Origin: Flavobacterium inviolabile
GTDB lineage: Bacteria; Bacteroidota; Bacteroidia; Flavobacteriales; Flavobacteriaceae
Assembly: GCF_013389455.1 (NCBI RefSeq)
Contig: NZ_CP058278.1
Location: forward strand, 496,001 to 560,000
Direction of reading: 5' to 3'
DNA length: 64,000 nt
A program made the translations under genes and the position numbers. Shown piece by piece: positions 38,203-47,632 of the stretch. The stretch's first letter is position 1. The number at the start of each line of letters is the position of its first letter. Below the pieces are notes generated by a model, which was given only the letters and a program-made list of their open reading frames with translations, was not told the origin of the DNA and did no database searches.

Positions 38203-39567
38203 TTAATCTTTAAGTATTTTAAATGTCTGAGATTGTCCGTTTTCGGTATAAAACGTAACGAGATACAACCCGGAAGAAAGATTGTCAAGTCCTATTGCCT
38301 GTTCTCCGGAAGCGATTGCACCGCCTTTTATTTTCTGTCCCAGCAACGAATACACTTCATATTGATGCCATGCCGGAGCATTTTCCCAATACAATTTATC
38401 TTTAACGGGATTCGGATAAAGATTCAGATCCGCAGCCGTAAATTCGCCGGTTCCCAGCGGACATCCCAACACGAGTTTCGGAAGCAGCTGGTTTGTAGTC
38501 GTTCCGTCGCCAAAACGGCCATTGCCGTTATAGCCCCATGCCCATAGGGAGTTATCGTTTTTGATTGCAAACGAGCAAAAGCTACCAGCCGAAACACTTT
38601 TCCAGTCATTCTCCGTTCCAACCTGAGTAGGAACCGGTAAGTTAACGGAATTATGTCCGTTCTGGGTAGCAATTGTATTGCCCCATTGCCATAAGGTCCC
38701 GTCTGATTTTACAGCAACCGAATGAAATGTACCGTTGGCAATATCCAGCCAGGTATCTGTACCCAGCTGAAAAGGCGTATTTCTATTAGTCGTGGTTCCG
38801 TCACCCAATTGCCGCTGGTCGTTTTGTCCCCAAACCCACAAGGTTCCGTTTGTTTTCAATGCCAGCGTATGAGTTCCTCTTGCTGCCGAAATTTTCAACC
38901 AGTCATTATCGGTTCCTATCTGTGTGAGCACATACTGAGAGCCATTATTCCCGTTTCCAAGCTGACCGAACTGATTACCGCCGCAGCCCCATAAAGTACC
39001 GTTATTTTTTATGACAAATGAACGGAAATAGGAGGCTGAAATTGCCTTCCAGTCATTTGCCGTTCCTATCTGGGTGGGTGCAAAAAGATTGGTATTATTC
39101 TGGTAATTCCCCAATTCACCTGCTCCGTTATTGCCCCAGCCCCATAACGTACCGTCATTTTTCAGTGCTAATGTGTGCAGGTTTCCTCCGGATATCGTTT
39201 TCCAGTCTGTTGCCGTTCCCACCTGAACGGGAACCAGCCCTTCCGGAGCAGTACCGGCTCCTAATTGCCCTACTTCGTTATTACCCCAGGACCATAAAGT
39301 ACCGTCCTGTTTTAACCCGACAGTATGCATACGCGCCGGTGCAATTTCTTTCCAGCCAACAGCCGATACAACCTGAATGGGTGCTAATCGTTCCAGTTTT
39401 GTCCCGTCACCCAATTGTCCGTACTGATTTCTCCCCCATGTCCATAACGTGCCATCCGGCCGAAAAGCAAAAGAATTTTCATCCGAAGAAAATATCGTTG
39501 TGACACATTGTGCATACCCGCTGACAGCAAAGGTTGCCGTTAATAATAAGAGTAGTTTTATTTTCAA
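38203..39567 (-). CDS. RCC1-repeat secreted protein with T9SS sorting domain
   Basis: 454 residues: signal peptide (LLLTATFAVSGYAQ), then seven RCC1-type repeats of about 50 residues. Repeats contain LKxDGTLWxWGxNxxGQLGxGT, with conserved segments such as GTLWSWGNN and GTLWVWGQN. They form a seven-bladed propeller over about residues 25-370. A type A T9SS sorting domain ends the protein (LNLYPNPVKDKLY to FKILKD). It is a secreted or surface propeller of unknown ligand. The IS3 element inserted just downstream does not damage it. Confidence 0.92.
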   Translation of the reverse strand: MKIKLLLLLTATFAVSGYAQCVTTIFSSDENSFAFRPDGTLWTWGRNQYGQLGDGTKLERLAPIQVVSAVGWKEIAPARMHTVGLKQDGTLWSWGNNEVGQLGAGTAPEGLVPVQVGTATDWKTISGGNLHTLALKNDGTLWGWGNNGAGELGNYQNNTNLFAPTQIGTANDWKAISASYFRSFVIKNNGTLWGCGGNQFGQLGNGNNGSQYVLTQIGTDNDWLKISAARGTHTLALKTNGTLWVWGQNDQRQLGDGTTTNRNTPFQLGTDTWLDIANGTFHSVAVKSDGTLWQWGNTIATQNGHNSVNLPVPTQVGTENDWKSVSAGSFCSFAIKNDNSLWAWGYNGNGRFGDGTTTNQLLPKLVLGCPLGTGEFTAADLNLYPNPVKDKLYWENAPAWHQYEVYSLLGQKIKGGAIASGEQAIGLDNLSSGLYLVTFYTENGQSQTFKILKD

Positions 39568-39615
39568 AATCGATCGTTATTAAGGTTACACTTCGTACTT
39601 TTTTAACAAAAAAGC

Positions 39616-39644
39616 TATGCAATGTATTACATATTATGCAATGT
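39616..39644. repeat. Direct repeat TATGCAATGT in a divergent promoter region
   Basis: Two copies of TATGCAATGT at 39616 and 39635, 19 bases apart (about two helical turns), lie between the divergent RCC1 and 616-residue secreted genes. This is a possible binding site for a dimeric regulator. Confidence 0.45.
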
Positions 39645-39771
39645 TTAAAAATAAAATCACTATTTTACACAACAAAAAAGAATTAATTCCTTTAAAATGA
39701 CACAATATTCACATTTTTATATACATTTTTATTTTCAACCTATACACTTATAACAATCAAATTTTAAATGA

Positions 39772-41622
39772 ATGAAAAGAATACTACTCTGTAGCTGTTT
39801 GCTGTTAAACACCCTGGCTTTTTCACAAAATTACCAATGGCAATGGGCGAAAAGCGGCGGCGGAAATGCCAGAGGCCTCAACGAATCCCCGGATGCTTAC
39901 TGGCAATCTTCGGAACAGATTTTCGACATCATTACCGATAGTGAAAACAATTACTATTACCTGGCAACTATTTCACAGGGCAATACCCATATTGCCGGTC
40001 AGCCTGTTACTACATACAACGGCGCAGTAGCCGGTAATGACATCGCAATATTCGCAACGAATTGTGAAGGGGAATATTTATGGAGCCGGATAATCGGCGG
40101 CAGTCAGCAGGACACTGCCTATAAACTGGCAGTAGACAACCATGGCGGAATTTATACAGCCGTTAATGTGCTGAACAGCGCCTATGAAGGCTCCAATTTA
40201 TTCCCACCCCGTTTTAGCGACAACAACAGCCTGCCTTACACCCCGATTGACAACAGCCAGATCAGCGAGGCCTGGAAAACCAGTTTTCTATTAAAATACA
40301 ATGCTGCTGACGGCAGCTTATTGTGGCGTAAAAATTTGCAGGGCGCCGTAAACAGCCAAAACCGCAATGCCAATGCCTACCAGGTAGCGATTGACAGCAA
40401 CGGCATCCTACACCTGATGGTAGGCTATAGCAAAGGAACTCATTTAAATGGCGCCATTACCGTTCCCGATACCTTTAGCACTACCTACCAGTACTATATT
40501 GTAAAATTTGACGCACAGGGAAATCTGCAGGGAAGTCCTATAGTATTACCGGCAGCCGGTACTTTTCTGGATTACCATACCGATTTCAGATACAATGAAA
40601 ACCTGAACACCTATTATATAGCCGGTACCCGAAACAATGGTGGCGGTACTTTTCTGCCGCTGGCATACAACAACATCACTATAGAAGGCCGATCGTATGT
40701 ACTGGCTATAAATGCTGCAAACGGTTCCGAAAGATGGCGCAAAGAAATGAATACTACCGATACGCAATTTGACGACAGTCGTATTTATGATCTTAAAATA
40801 GATTCGAATAATGACATTTATATTGGCGGTAAATTCTTTAATACCGGTAATGCGCCCTTGCTTTTCGGCACGCATACACTCAGCAATAATCTTACCGGCA
40901 ACATTCCTTTTATTTTAAAAATGAACAGCAACGGCGATGTACAATGGAGTAAAGTTCCGAGTGCCTATATTGATCCTTTAGTGGCAACGGGGCGGCATGC
41001 TGCCTATGAAGTAGCGCTGAATGGCAATGAAGTTGCTCTGGCTACTCATGGCCGGTCATCGGTTTGGGATGCTTTTTCTATTGACAGACCGCAGGGACAC
41101 CGGACAGATCCGGTTTTGATCCGGTTCAGCAAACAAAACGGAAACGTCATCGGCCTGCACGATATTATGAGTATGCCGGGGTTTGACGACGCTATCACAG
41201 CGGTTACTGCCGATAATGACGGCAACTATGCCGTGGGCGGTTATTTCCGGTATAATCTTTTTTCCAACAATCCGAATAGTATCCCGACATTACTCAACAC
41301 AGCCGGTACCGGTAGTTATACCGATTTCTTTTTTGCAAAACTGGCCGCAACCGAATGCGGCGTACCGCTGAGCAGTAAAGCGTTTGGAAAAACATCCGCA
41401 ACATTGTATCCTAACCCATCGACTGATGTGGTTTATATTGACAGCCCGGAAACAATACTCCGCTATGAACTTTACAATCTTTTAGGACAGCGTTTATACA
41501 GCAATACGCTGGCGCAAAATGAGCAAAGCATTTCTTTGCAAAATCTGGCTTCCGGCACTTATTTTGTAAAACTGCTAACCCGGCAGGGAGGAAGTATAAT
41601 CGAAAAAATCATCAAAAAATAA
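39772..41622 (+). CDS. Secreted propeller-like protein with T9SS sorting domain
   Basis: 616 residues. Signal peptide (LLCSCLLLNTLAFSQ); a long body of repeated beta strands of the SBBP/PQQ-like kind (YQWQWAKSGGGN, GEYLWSRIIGG, GSERWRKEMN, GDVQWSKVPS, DNDGNYAVGGYF), each with a Trp or Gly-Gly turn; then a type A T9SS sorting domain (LYPNPSTDVVYI, YNLLGQRLYSN, IIEKIIKK). It is probably a secreted propeller; no catalytic site is visible. It is divergent from the RCC1 gene, with which it shares a short AT-rich promoter region. Confidence 0.85.
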   Translation: MKRILLCSCLLLNTLAFSQNYQWQWAKSGGGNARGLNESPDAYWQSSEQIFDIITDSENNYYYLATISQGNTHIAGQPVTTYNGAVAGNDIAIFATNCEGEYLWSRIIGGSQQDTAYKLAVDNHGGIYTAVNVLNSAYEGSNLFPPRFSDNNSLPYTPIDNSQISEAWKTSFLLKYNAADGSLLWRKNLQGAVNSQNRNANAYQVAIDSNGILHLMVGYSKGTHLNGAITVPDTFSTTYQYYIVKFDAQGNLQGSPIVLPAAGTFLDYHTDFRYNENLNTYYIAGTRNNGGGTFLPLAYNNITIEGRSYVLAINAANGSERWRKEMNTTDTQFDDSRIYDLKIDSNNDIYIGGKFFNTGNAPLLFGTHTLSNNLTGNIPFILKMNSNGDVQWSKVPSAYIDPLVATGRHAAYEVALNGNEVALATHGRSSVWDAFSIDRPQGHRTDPVLIRFSKQNGNVIGLHDIMSMPGFDDAITAVTADNDGNYAVGGYFRYNLFSNNPNSIPTLLNTAGTGSYTDFFFAKLAATECGVPLSSKAFGKTSATLYPNPSTDVVYIDSPETILRYELYNLLGQRLYSNTLAQNEQSISLQNLASGTYFVKLLTRQGGSIIEKIIKK

Positions 41623-41641
41623 CGGCTTTCAGCCTGCCTAT

Positions 41642-41674
41642 AGCCAATGCGGAATACAGTACTCCGCATTGGCT
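41642..41674 (+). terminator. Terminator after the 616-residue gene
   Basis: AGCCAATGCGGA / TCCGCATTGGCT hairpin, 19 bases after the stop. The rest of the gap up to 41977 holds only a small ATCCGGT / ACCGGAT hairpin (41764-41780) and no gene. Confidence 0.75.
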
Positions 41675-41977
41675 TTCAAAATATTCCGTTTTTAAAAAGC
41701 TAAGCACACAGTACTTTCCGGAATAGTTAATTCAAAATTATTCCTATATTTATCGCGTTGATCATCCGGTATTACCGGATCACAGCAACGCTCCCCCAAC
41801 CAACACAACCGCTCCCTTTTTAATCCGTTTATCCACTGTTAAACGGACAGCATGGTTGTATATCATTATCAGCGCCCCTCGCAAATAACACAGGAAGGAC
41901 ACAAACCTCTTTTCTGATTTAAAAGACTATAAACGAAGAACATAAAAGCCGGAATATTAATATTTAATCTATACACC

Positions 41978-42685
41978 ATGAAATCATCTTCCGAATCAGG
42001 CTTTGGAGCCCGGGCGGCTAATGCCGAAAAGTTAGTAACTGCCTTACAGTATTTTGACAACTATCAGCCACAAAAGCCCGGCCAGGGTTTTGCTGCATTC
42101 AGCGCGTTACTGCTGATTGTAAAAGAAAAGAATCGTATGGTTGCCGAAAAAAGGCAAAACTATTCGCTGGCGGTCGAAAACCGAAAGCAGCTTTTTACAA
42201 GCGGCGAAAATGCCATCCGCAAACTACTTTCCCCTATCAGAGCTACCATCCGGGCCAGTTTTGGAAAAACGTCCAAACAGGCACATGACATTAATAGCAT
42301 CATTGCAAAAATCAGGGGAACCAATAAAACCTACAATGTTGACAGGAGCAGTATTGAAAACAACGTCAGCCTGTCTTACCGATCGTTTGGTTCGCAGGCA
42401 CAGTTCTTCTCTGATTTGATTGTTAATCTTGAAAATTTCGGAGCGGCTTATACGCCTTCCAACAGTAATTTGTCCATTACCGCCTTAAAAAACCTACTGG
42501 CTGAGGCTACCGAAGCGAATAACCTGCTGATGGCTGTTTATACCGAACTACGTCAGGCAAACAGGAACCGCATTACTGCCCATGCAGAACTGTCTGCCAC
42601 CGCACAGGGCATCAAGGACAGTGTTAAAGCACAATACGGAACCCAAAAGTCAGAATACCGGCTCATTAAAGGATTCAAAATATAG
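41978..42685 (+). CDS. Helical hypothetical protein
   Basis: 235 residues of unrecognised family. There is no signal peptide or membrane helix. The sequence is mostly alpha-helical with heptad-like stretches (FAAFSALLLIVKEKNRMVAEK, ITALKNLLAEATEANNLLMAVYTELRQ) and ends basic. It may be cytoplasmic or structural. It is flanked by non-coding DNA on both sides and followed by a perfect 14-base-stem hairpin, so it is probably a single-gene unit. No function is assigned. Confidence 0.7.
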   Translation: MKSSSESGFGARAANAEKLVTALQYFDNYQPQKPGQGFAAFSALLLIVKEKNRMVAEKRQNYSLAVENRKQLFTSGENAIRKLLSPIRATIRASFGKTSKQAHDINSIIAKIRGTNKTYNVDRSSIENNVSLSYRSFGSQAQFFSDLIVNLENFGAAYTPSNSNLSITALKNLLAEATEANNLLMAVYTELRQANRNRITAHAELSATAQGIKDSVKAQYGTQKSEYRLIKGFKI

Positions 42686-42700
42686 TTCTTAAAGTGTTAC

Positions 42701-42735
42701 AACTACCGGTAGTATTCCTGATACTACCGGTAGTT
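42701..42735 (+). terminator. Perfect 14-base-stem hairpin
   Basis: AACTACCGGTAGTA / TACTACCGGTAGTT with a seven-base loop, 15 bases after the stop of the helical protein gene. Each arm also contains the palindrome CTACCGGTAG. A T-rich tail follows weakly. Confidence 0.75.
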
Positions 42736-42835
42736 TGTTTTCCGGATATTTTTAAGGAAGCATCCCTGACCTAAAACATCACTTCTCTTTAACAAACCAC
42801 TACATTCCCTTAATCAATACTTACATGATTTAGAT

Positions 42836-42990
42836 ATTGTTATGCATCATCATAACTTTCAGCTGCATAAAAACAATCATTCCTTGCATTGCTAAAAATT
42901 GTTGTGCATTGTTATCATTTTCTCATACACTTTCTCAGCAAATCATTGCATTATCAAAAGCAACTTGTGCATCGCGTTATCACTTTATCG
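42836..42990. repeat. Irregular TGCAT...TTATCA motif cluster
   Basis: In the 443-base gap before the C1 peptidase gene, TGTGCAT followed by TTATCA occurs at about 42904 and 42966, and a close version (ATTGCATTATCA) at about 42946. An inverted repeat GTTATG/CATAAC lies at 42839-42856. No convincing open reading frame or RNA was seen. Confidence 0.4.
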
Positions 42991-43128
42991 TTTTATCAGT
43001 TGTATTAAATGAAAGAAAATACTTTTCACAAAAGTGAACAAAAGCATAAATAACTGTTAAATTTTAGTTTCCCGTGTAACAAGATTATAATTTCGGACTC
43101 CAATTAGAGAAATCAAAAAAATTAAATT

Positions 43129-44325
43129 ATGTACAATTTTTCAATTAAACCGGTTGTATTGGCTTCTGCCTTACTGATGGGTTTAAGTTCCGGATTCGCA
43201 CAGGACAACTTAGTAAATGCTTTAAAGAATAACGCGAGTTCAAACAGTAAAGAATCGTTTAAATTTACAGACGTAATTAATCTTGAGAACACTTCTATCA
43301 AGAACCAGGGTTCATCCGGTACTTGCTGGAGTTATTCGGCTAACTCTTTTATCGAATCAGAAATGATCCGAATGGGAAAACAGCCGGTTGAATTATCCCA
43401 GATTTTCTCTGCGCGTAATGCGTATGTAGAAAAGGGAAAAATGTATGTTCGTATGCATGGTGCCGTTACTTTAGGTGATGGTGGTGCTTTTCACGATGTT
43501 ATGAACATGTACCGTAAATATGGTGCTGTTCCGCAAAGTGTTTATACCGGGTTAAACTACGGAACTGACAAAAATAAATTCTCAGAAATGAGCGCTATCA
43601 TGGAAGGCGTATTACAGGCGGTTGTAAAGAATCCTAACGGAGAATTAACACCAAACTGGGAAAAAGCATATACTTCTGTTGTAGATTCTTATTTAGGCCA
43701 GGTTCCGGCTTCTTTTGATTACAAAGGAAAAAAATATACCCCGCAATCTTTCGCTAAAGAAGTTGTAGGTATTAATCCTGACGATTATGTAGAAATCTCT
43801 TCTTTACAGGAATATCCTTATTATACTAAATTCACTTTGTTAGTACCGGACAACTGGGCTTTTGACCAGGTTTACAATGTTAAAATGGACGAATTAACAG
43901 AGATCATTGACAACGCTGTTAAAAAAGGATACACTGTTGCATGGGCTGGTGACGTGAGCGAAAAAGGATTCAGCTGGAAAAATGGTGTTGCCTTTGTACC
44001 GGAGAAAAACTTTGCAGACATGACAGCAGAAGAAAAAGCAGACATGTTTAACGGTCCAAAACCGGAAATGAAAATTACCGAGGAATTACGTCAGAAAGCT
44101 TTTGACAATTATACAACTACAGACGACCACGGTATGCACATCGTTGGAATCGCTAAAGACCAGAACGGTAAAGAATACTATATCGTGAAAAATTCATGGG
44201 GTGTTAGCAATGACTATAAAGGGTATTTGTATATGAGCAAAGATTTTGTGAAATACAAAACTACAGACTTCATGGTTCACAAATCGGCTTTACCGGCGGC
44301 TATCGCAAAAAAATTAAAAGTATAA
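43129..44325 (+). CDS. C1 family cysteine peptidase (bleomycin hydrolase / PepC type), exported
   Basis: 398 residues with a signal peptide (LASALLMGLSSGFAQ). The papain-fold triad is Cys66 in GSSGTCWSYS, His337 in HGMHIVG and Asn355 in VKNSWG. The pattern with a Q before the Cys (KNQGSSG) and the late His/Asn pair matches aminopeptidase C/bleomycin hydrolase, but this protein is exported and slightly shorter. It probably trims peptides in the periplasm. A terminator follows directly. Confidence 0.92.
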   Translation: MYNFSIKPVVLASALLMGLSSGFAQDNLVNALKNNASSNSKESFKFTDVINLENTSIKNQGSSGTCWSYSANSFIESEMIRMGKQPVELSQIFSARNAYVEKGKMYVRMHGAVTLGDGGAFHDVMNMYRKYGAVPQSVYTGLNYGTDKNKFSEMSAIMEGVLQAVVKNPNGELTPNWEKAYTSVVDSYLGQVPASFDYKGKKYTPQSFAKEVVGINPDDYVEISSLQEYPYYTKFTLLVPDNWAFDQVYNVKMDELTEIIDNAVKKGYTVAWAGDVSEKGFSWKNGVAFVPEKNFADMTAEEKADMFNGPKPEMKITEELRQKAFDNYTTTDDHGMHIVGIAKDQNGKEYYIVKNSWGVSNDYKGYLYMSKDFVKYKTTDFMVHKSALPAAIAKKLKV

Positions 44326-44346
44326 ATACTATCATCATCAATCAAG

Positions 44347-44376
44347 AAAAATCCCGGGGCATGCTCCGGGATTTTT
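44347..44376 (+). terminator. Terminator of the C1 peptidase gene
   Basis: AAAAATCCCGG / CCGGGATTTTT hairpin with a T-run. Confidence 0.9.
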
Positions 44377-44429
44377 CTTTAATACTAATTCTAAAAAAAT
44401 GCAGTTATATTTATACAAAACTTTAGTAT

Positions 44430-45626
44430 ATGCGGATAAAAAAATATTTCCTGTGTTTTTTGCTTATTTATTTCATTTTTCATCTTTTCAGCTTCCTGTT
44501 TGCATTGGTCTTAAACCCAATCGTTTTCTGGTCGGCTAAAAACCTTTTCCATATCGGTTATACTTTTGAGGCAAGAGGTTACGGTAGCGGTGATTATACT
44601 TATAAATACATTGAAACGTTCTGGCATCTTTGCCTGAGTTTTATCCTGGCCTTTCCGTTAAGCATGCAGCTCAGCCAGCTTAAGGACAAGAATATCTATA
44701 AAGCACTGGCCTATTTTTTCCTGGTGTTGCTTCGGGTTTACCTTGCTTTTTATATGCTTGTTTATGGATTCAGCAAGGTGTTTCCTTTTCAATTTCCTCC
44801 TGTTCATTATTTCAGACTGGCGCAGCCTTATGGCGAATCGTCACCAATGGGTCTTGCCTGGACCTTTATGCAGTATTCTCCCTATTACACGGCTTTTACC
44901 GGCCTTGCAGAAATAATCGGAGGGTTGCTGTTGCTGCACCGGAAAACCGTCACACTGGGCGCTGTTATCCTTACCGGAGTTATTTCGAATATTGTGATGA
45001 TGAATTTCTGCTATGATATTCCGGTAAAGCTGAATTCGATGCACATGCTGCTTGCTGCCCTGATCCTGTTATTGAATGACCGCAAGCGGCTGCTTTCGTT
45101 TTTTATACAGAACAAACCAACCGTAGCATACGAAGCTCCTTATAATCTTAAAGACAAACGAACAGAGAAGCTCCTGGAAATGGTAAAAACAGGGTTTAAA
45201 TTATTATTGTTTGCCGGTATTTTTACCGCCTATACCCTTTCGTATATAAAAATGTCAAATCAGGAAGAAAACAATCCGGAATTATTCGGGTTCTATGAAG
45301 TGAAGGCCTCCGACAAACCGGTACCTTATGTGAGTTTCGTTTTTGAAACCTATAACGGTGCACAGATTCGCTATACCAATAATGAAGAGCAAAAATTCAA
45401 TTCAAAGATTGACAGTATTGCGCATACCATCCAATTGTTTTCTATTGAAAAGGACAGCACCGTAACGCCCAAAGAAGTGAGCTTTCAGTATACGAAAACC
45501 AAAGACGGCTTAATACTGAACACAAAAGATACGGTCAAAATAGAGTTAAAGCTAAAAACAAAAGAAGATTTCCTGCTTACAAACAGGGGATTTCATTGGA
45601 TAAATGAAACGCCTTTTAACCGTTAA
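44430..45626 (+). CDS. DoxX-like membrane protein
   Basis: 398 residues. About eight hydrophobic helices fill residues 1-215 and 255-275, including RVYLAFYMLVYGFSKVFPFQFP and FTGLAEIIGGLLLL, which resemble DoxX/DUF417-type membrane proteins. The final 120 residues are soluble and beta-rich (PYVSFVFETYNGAQIRY). The function is unknown; DoxX-like proteins have been tied to thiosulfate or redox metabolism in only a few cases. It is a single gene between two terminators. Confidence 0.75.
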   Translation: MRIKKYFLCFLLIYFIFHLFSFLFALVLNPIVFWSAKNLFHIGYTFEARGYGSGDYTYKYIETFWHLCLSFILAFPLSMQLSQLKDKNIYKALAYFFLVLLRVYLAFYMLVYGFSKVFPFQFPPVHYFRLAQPYGESSPMGLAWTFMQYSPYYTAFTGLAEIIGGLLLLHRKTVTLGAVILTGVISNIVMMNFCYDIPVKLNSMHMLLAALILLLNDRKRLLSFFIQNKPTVAYEAPYNLKDKRTEKLLEMVKTGFKLLLFAGIFTAYTLSYIKMSNQEENNPELFGFYEVKASDKPVPYVSFVFETYNGAQIRYTNNEEQKFNSKIDSIAHTIQLFSIEKDSTVTPKEVSFQYTKTKDGLILNTKDTVKIELKLKTKEDFLLTNRGFHWINETPFNR

Positions 45627-45628
45627 AA

Positions 45629-45660
45629 CAAAAAGCCTCACGAATTTGTGAGGCTTTTTT
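45629..45660. terminator. Bidirectional terminator
   Basis: AAAAAGCCTCAC / GTGAGGCTTTTTT hairpin between the DoxX-like gene and accC. Confidence 0.9.
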
Positions 45661-45677
45661 ATAACAACAAGTTGTTT

Positions 45678-47027
45678 TTATTCTGTTGGATCTTTCATTA
45701 CAAAACTCTCCATGAATTTTGTAGTATAGTTACCCGCTACATAATCCGGCTCATCCATTAATTGTCTGTGGAACGGAATGGTAGTTTTAATTCCTTCGAT
45801 TACGAATTCATCCAAAGCACGTTTCATTTTATTGATCGCTTCTTCTCTGGTTTGTGCCGTTGTAATTAACTTGGCAATCATTGAATCATAATTTGGCGGA
45901 ATGGTATATCCTGCATAAACGTGAGTATCCAAACGTACTCCGTGTCCTCCAGGGGAATGTAAAGTCGTGATTTTTCCAGGTGACGGACGGAAATCGTTAT
46001 AAGGATCTTCCGCATTGATACGACATTCGATAGAGTGCAATTGCGGTAAATAGTTTTTACCGGAAATCGGCACACCCGCAGCTACTAAAATCTGCTCGCG
46101 GATTAAGTCATAATCAATTACCTGTTCTGTAATAGGGTGCTCTACCTGAATACGGGTATTCATTTCCATAAAGTAGAAGTTTCTGTGTTTGTCAACAAGG
46201 AACTCTACTGTACCGGCACCTTCATATTTAATATATTCGGCTGCTTTAACGGCTGCTTCACCCATTTTTTCACGCAATTCATCGGTCATGAATGGCGAAG
46301 GTGTTTCTTCCGTTAATTTTTGGTGACGACGTTGAACCGAGCAGTCTCTTTCAGAAAGGTGACAGGCTTTTCCATAAGAATCTCCAACAATCTGGATTTC
46401 AATATGGCGAGGCTCTTCGATCAGTTTTTCCATATACATACCATCGTTTCCGAAGGCAGCCCCAGCTTCCTGACGGGCGCTTTCCCATGCTTTCAGAAGA
46501 TCTTCTTCTTTCCACACAGCACGCATCCCTTTACCGCCACCACCGGCAGTAGCTTTTAACATTACCGGGTAACCAAATTCTTTAGCCAGTTTTTTAGTTT
46601 GTTCGAACGATTCTAATAATCCTTCAGAACCTGGAATAGTTGGAACACCAGCTTCTTTCATGGTTGCTTTAGCCGTAGCCTTATCACCCATTTTGTCAAT
46701 CATTTCTGCAGAAGCTCCGATGAATTTAATGCCGTGTTCCTCACAAATTTTTGAAAACTTAGCGTTTTCAGAAAGGAAACCGTAACCCGGATGAATCGCA
46801 TCTGCATTTGTAATTTCTGCAGCAGCAATGATATTTGACATTTTCAAATAGGATAAATTACTTGGTGGTGGTCCTATACATACTGCTTCATCAGCAAACT
46901 TAACGTGTAAGCTTTCCGCGTCAGCTGTAGAATAAACCGCAACCGTTTTTATTCCCATTTCTCTACAGGTTCTAATAACACGAAGTGCAATTTCTCCCCT
47001 GTTTGCAATTAATATTTTTTTAAACAT
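45678..47027 (-). CDS. accC: Acetyl-CoA carboxylase biotin carboxylase subunit
   Basis: 449 residues. AccC carboxylates the biotin on AccB with ATP and bicarbonate, the first step of fatty-acid synthesis. Family features are complete: N-terminal [22 protein letters not shown]-grasp Gly loop GGGGKGMR, substrate and metal residues in [13 protein letters not shown] (Glu and Arg), and the C-terminal domain. It is the last gene of the yceD-rpmF-fabH-accB-accC run; the 92-base gap after accB is AT-rich. Confidence 0.97.
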   Translation of the reverse strand: MFKKILIANRGEIALRVIRTCREMGIKTVAVYSTADAESLHVKFADEAVCIGPPPSNLSYLKMSNIIAAAEITNADAIHPGYGFLSENAKFSKICEEHGIKFIGASAEMIDKMGDKATAKATMKEAGVPTIPGSEGLLESFEQTKKLAKEFGYPVMLKATAGGGGKGMRAVWKEEDLLKAWESARQEAGAAFGNDGMYMEKLIEEPRHIEIQIVGDSYGKACHLSERDCSVQRRHQKLTEETPSPFMTDELREKMGEAAVKAAEYIKYEGAGTVEFLVDKHRNFYFMEMNTRIQVEHPITEQVIDYDLIREQILVAAGVPISGKNYLPQLHSIECRINAEDPYNDFRPSPGKITTLHSPGGHGVRLDTHVYAGYTIPPNYDSMIAKLITTAQTREEAINKMKRALDEFVIEGIKTTIPFHRQLMDEPDYVAGNYTTKFMESFVMKDPTE

Positions 47028-47119
47028 CTCTTGAAACTTTAAATTTGGATTCTAAATTTTAAATCATTCTAAATGAGGCATAAAAAAACCATCATTCAAA
47101 ATTTAGCATTTAAAATTTC

Positions 47120-47605
47120 TTATGATGGGTCTACTAAGAATAACGGTTGATCGAATTCAACTGGAGAAGCGTCGTCCACTAATACTTTAACGATTTTACC
47201 GGAAATTTCCGATTCAATTTCGTTAAACAATTTCATTGCTTCAATCACACAAACTACGTCTCCTTTATTGATTGTACTTCCTACTTCAACGAATGGTGCT
47301 TTATCCGGAGATGGTTTTCTGTATAGGGTACCGATGATAGGCGATTTAATAGTAATGTATTTTGCATTTTCATCAGCTGCCGGAGCTTCAGTTACAGCAA
47401 CAGGTGTTGCCGGAGCTACAGCTTGCGGTACAGCAACCTGAGGTGCTGCAGCCTGCATTGGAACATGTTGAACATATGTTGTTTCAGCTGCTCCTGCCTC
47501 TGTAGTTTTAATGGTGATCTTAAAATCATCCATCTCTAATTTTACTTCGGTAGCACCAGACTTCGCTACAAATTTGATTAGGTTTTGAATTTCTCTAATA
47601 TCCAT
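47120..47605 (-). CDS. accB: Biotin carboxyl carrier protein
   Basis: 161 residues. The N-terminal 35 residues (IQNLIKFVAKSGATEVKLE) form the usual helical region. An Ala/Pro/Val-rich linker (about 45-80) leads to the biotinyl domain, with the biotin-accepting Lys125 in VIEAMKLFNEI. AccB carries the carboxyl group from AccC to the transferase subunits. It is 27 bases downstream of fabH on the same strand, so cotranscription is likely. Confidence 0.97.
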   Translation of the reverse strand: MDIREIQNLIKFVAKSGATEVKLEMDDFKITIKTTEAGAAETTYVQHVPMQAAAPQVAVPQAVAPATPVAVTEAPAADENAKYITIKSPIIGTLYRKPSPDKAPFVEVGSTINKGDVVCVIEAMKLFNEIESEISGKIVKVLVDDASPVEFDQPLFLVDPS

Positions 47606-47632
47606 CTTGTTCGGAATTTTGATTTAGTTAGT

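Noticed and set aside
42839..42990. Possible CRISPR array
   Set aside because: Motifs are short, unequal and irregularly spaced; no cas gene nearby.
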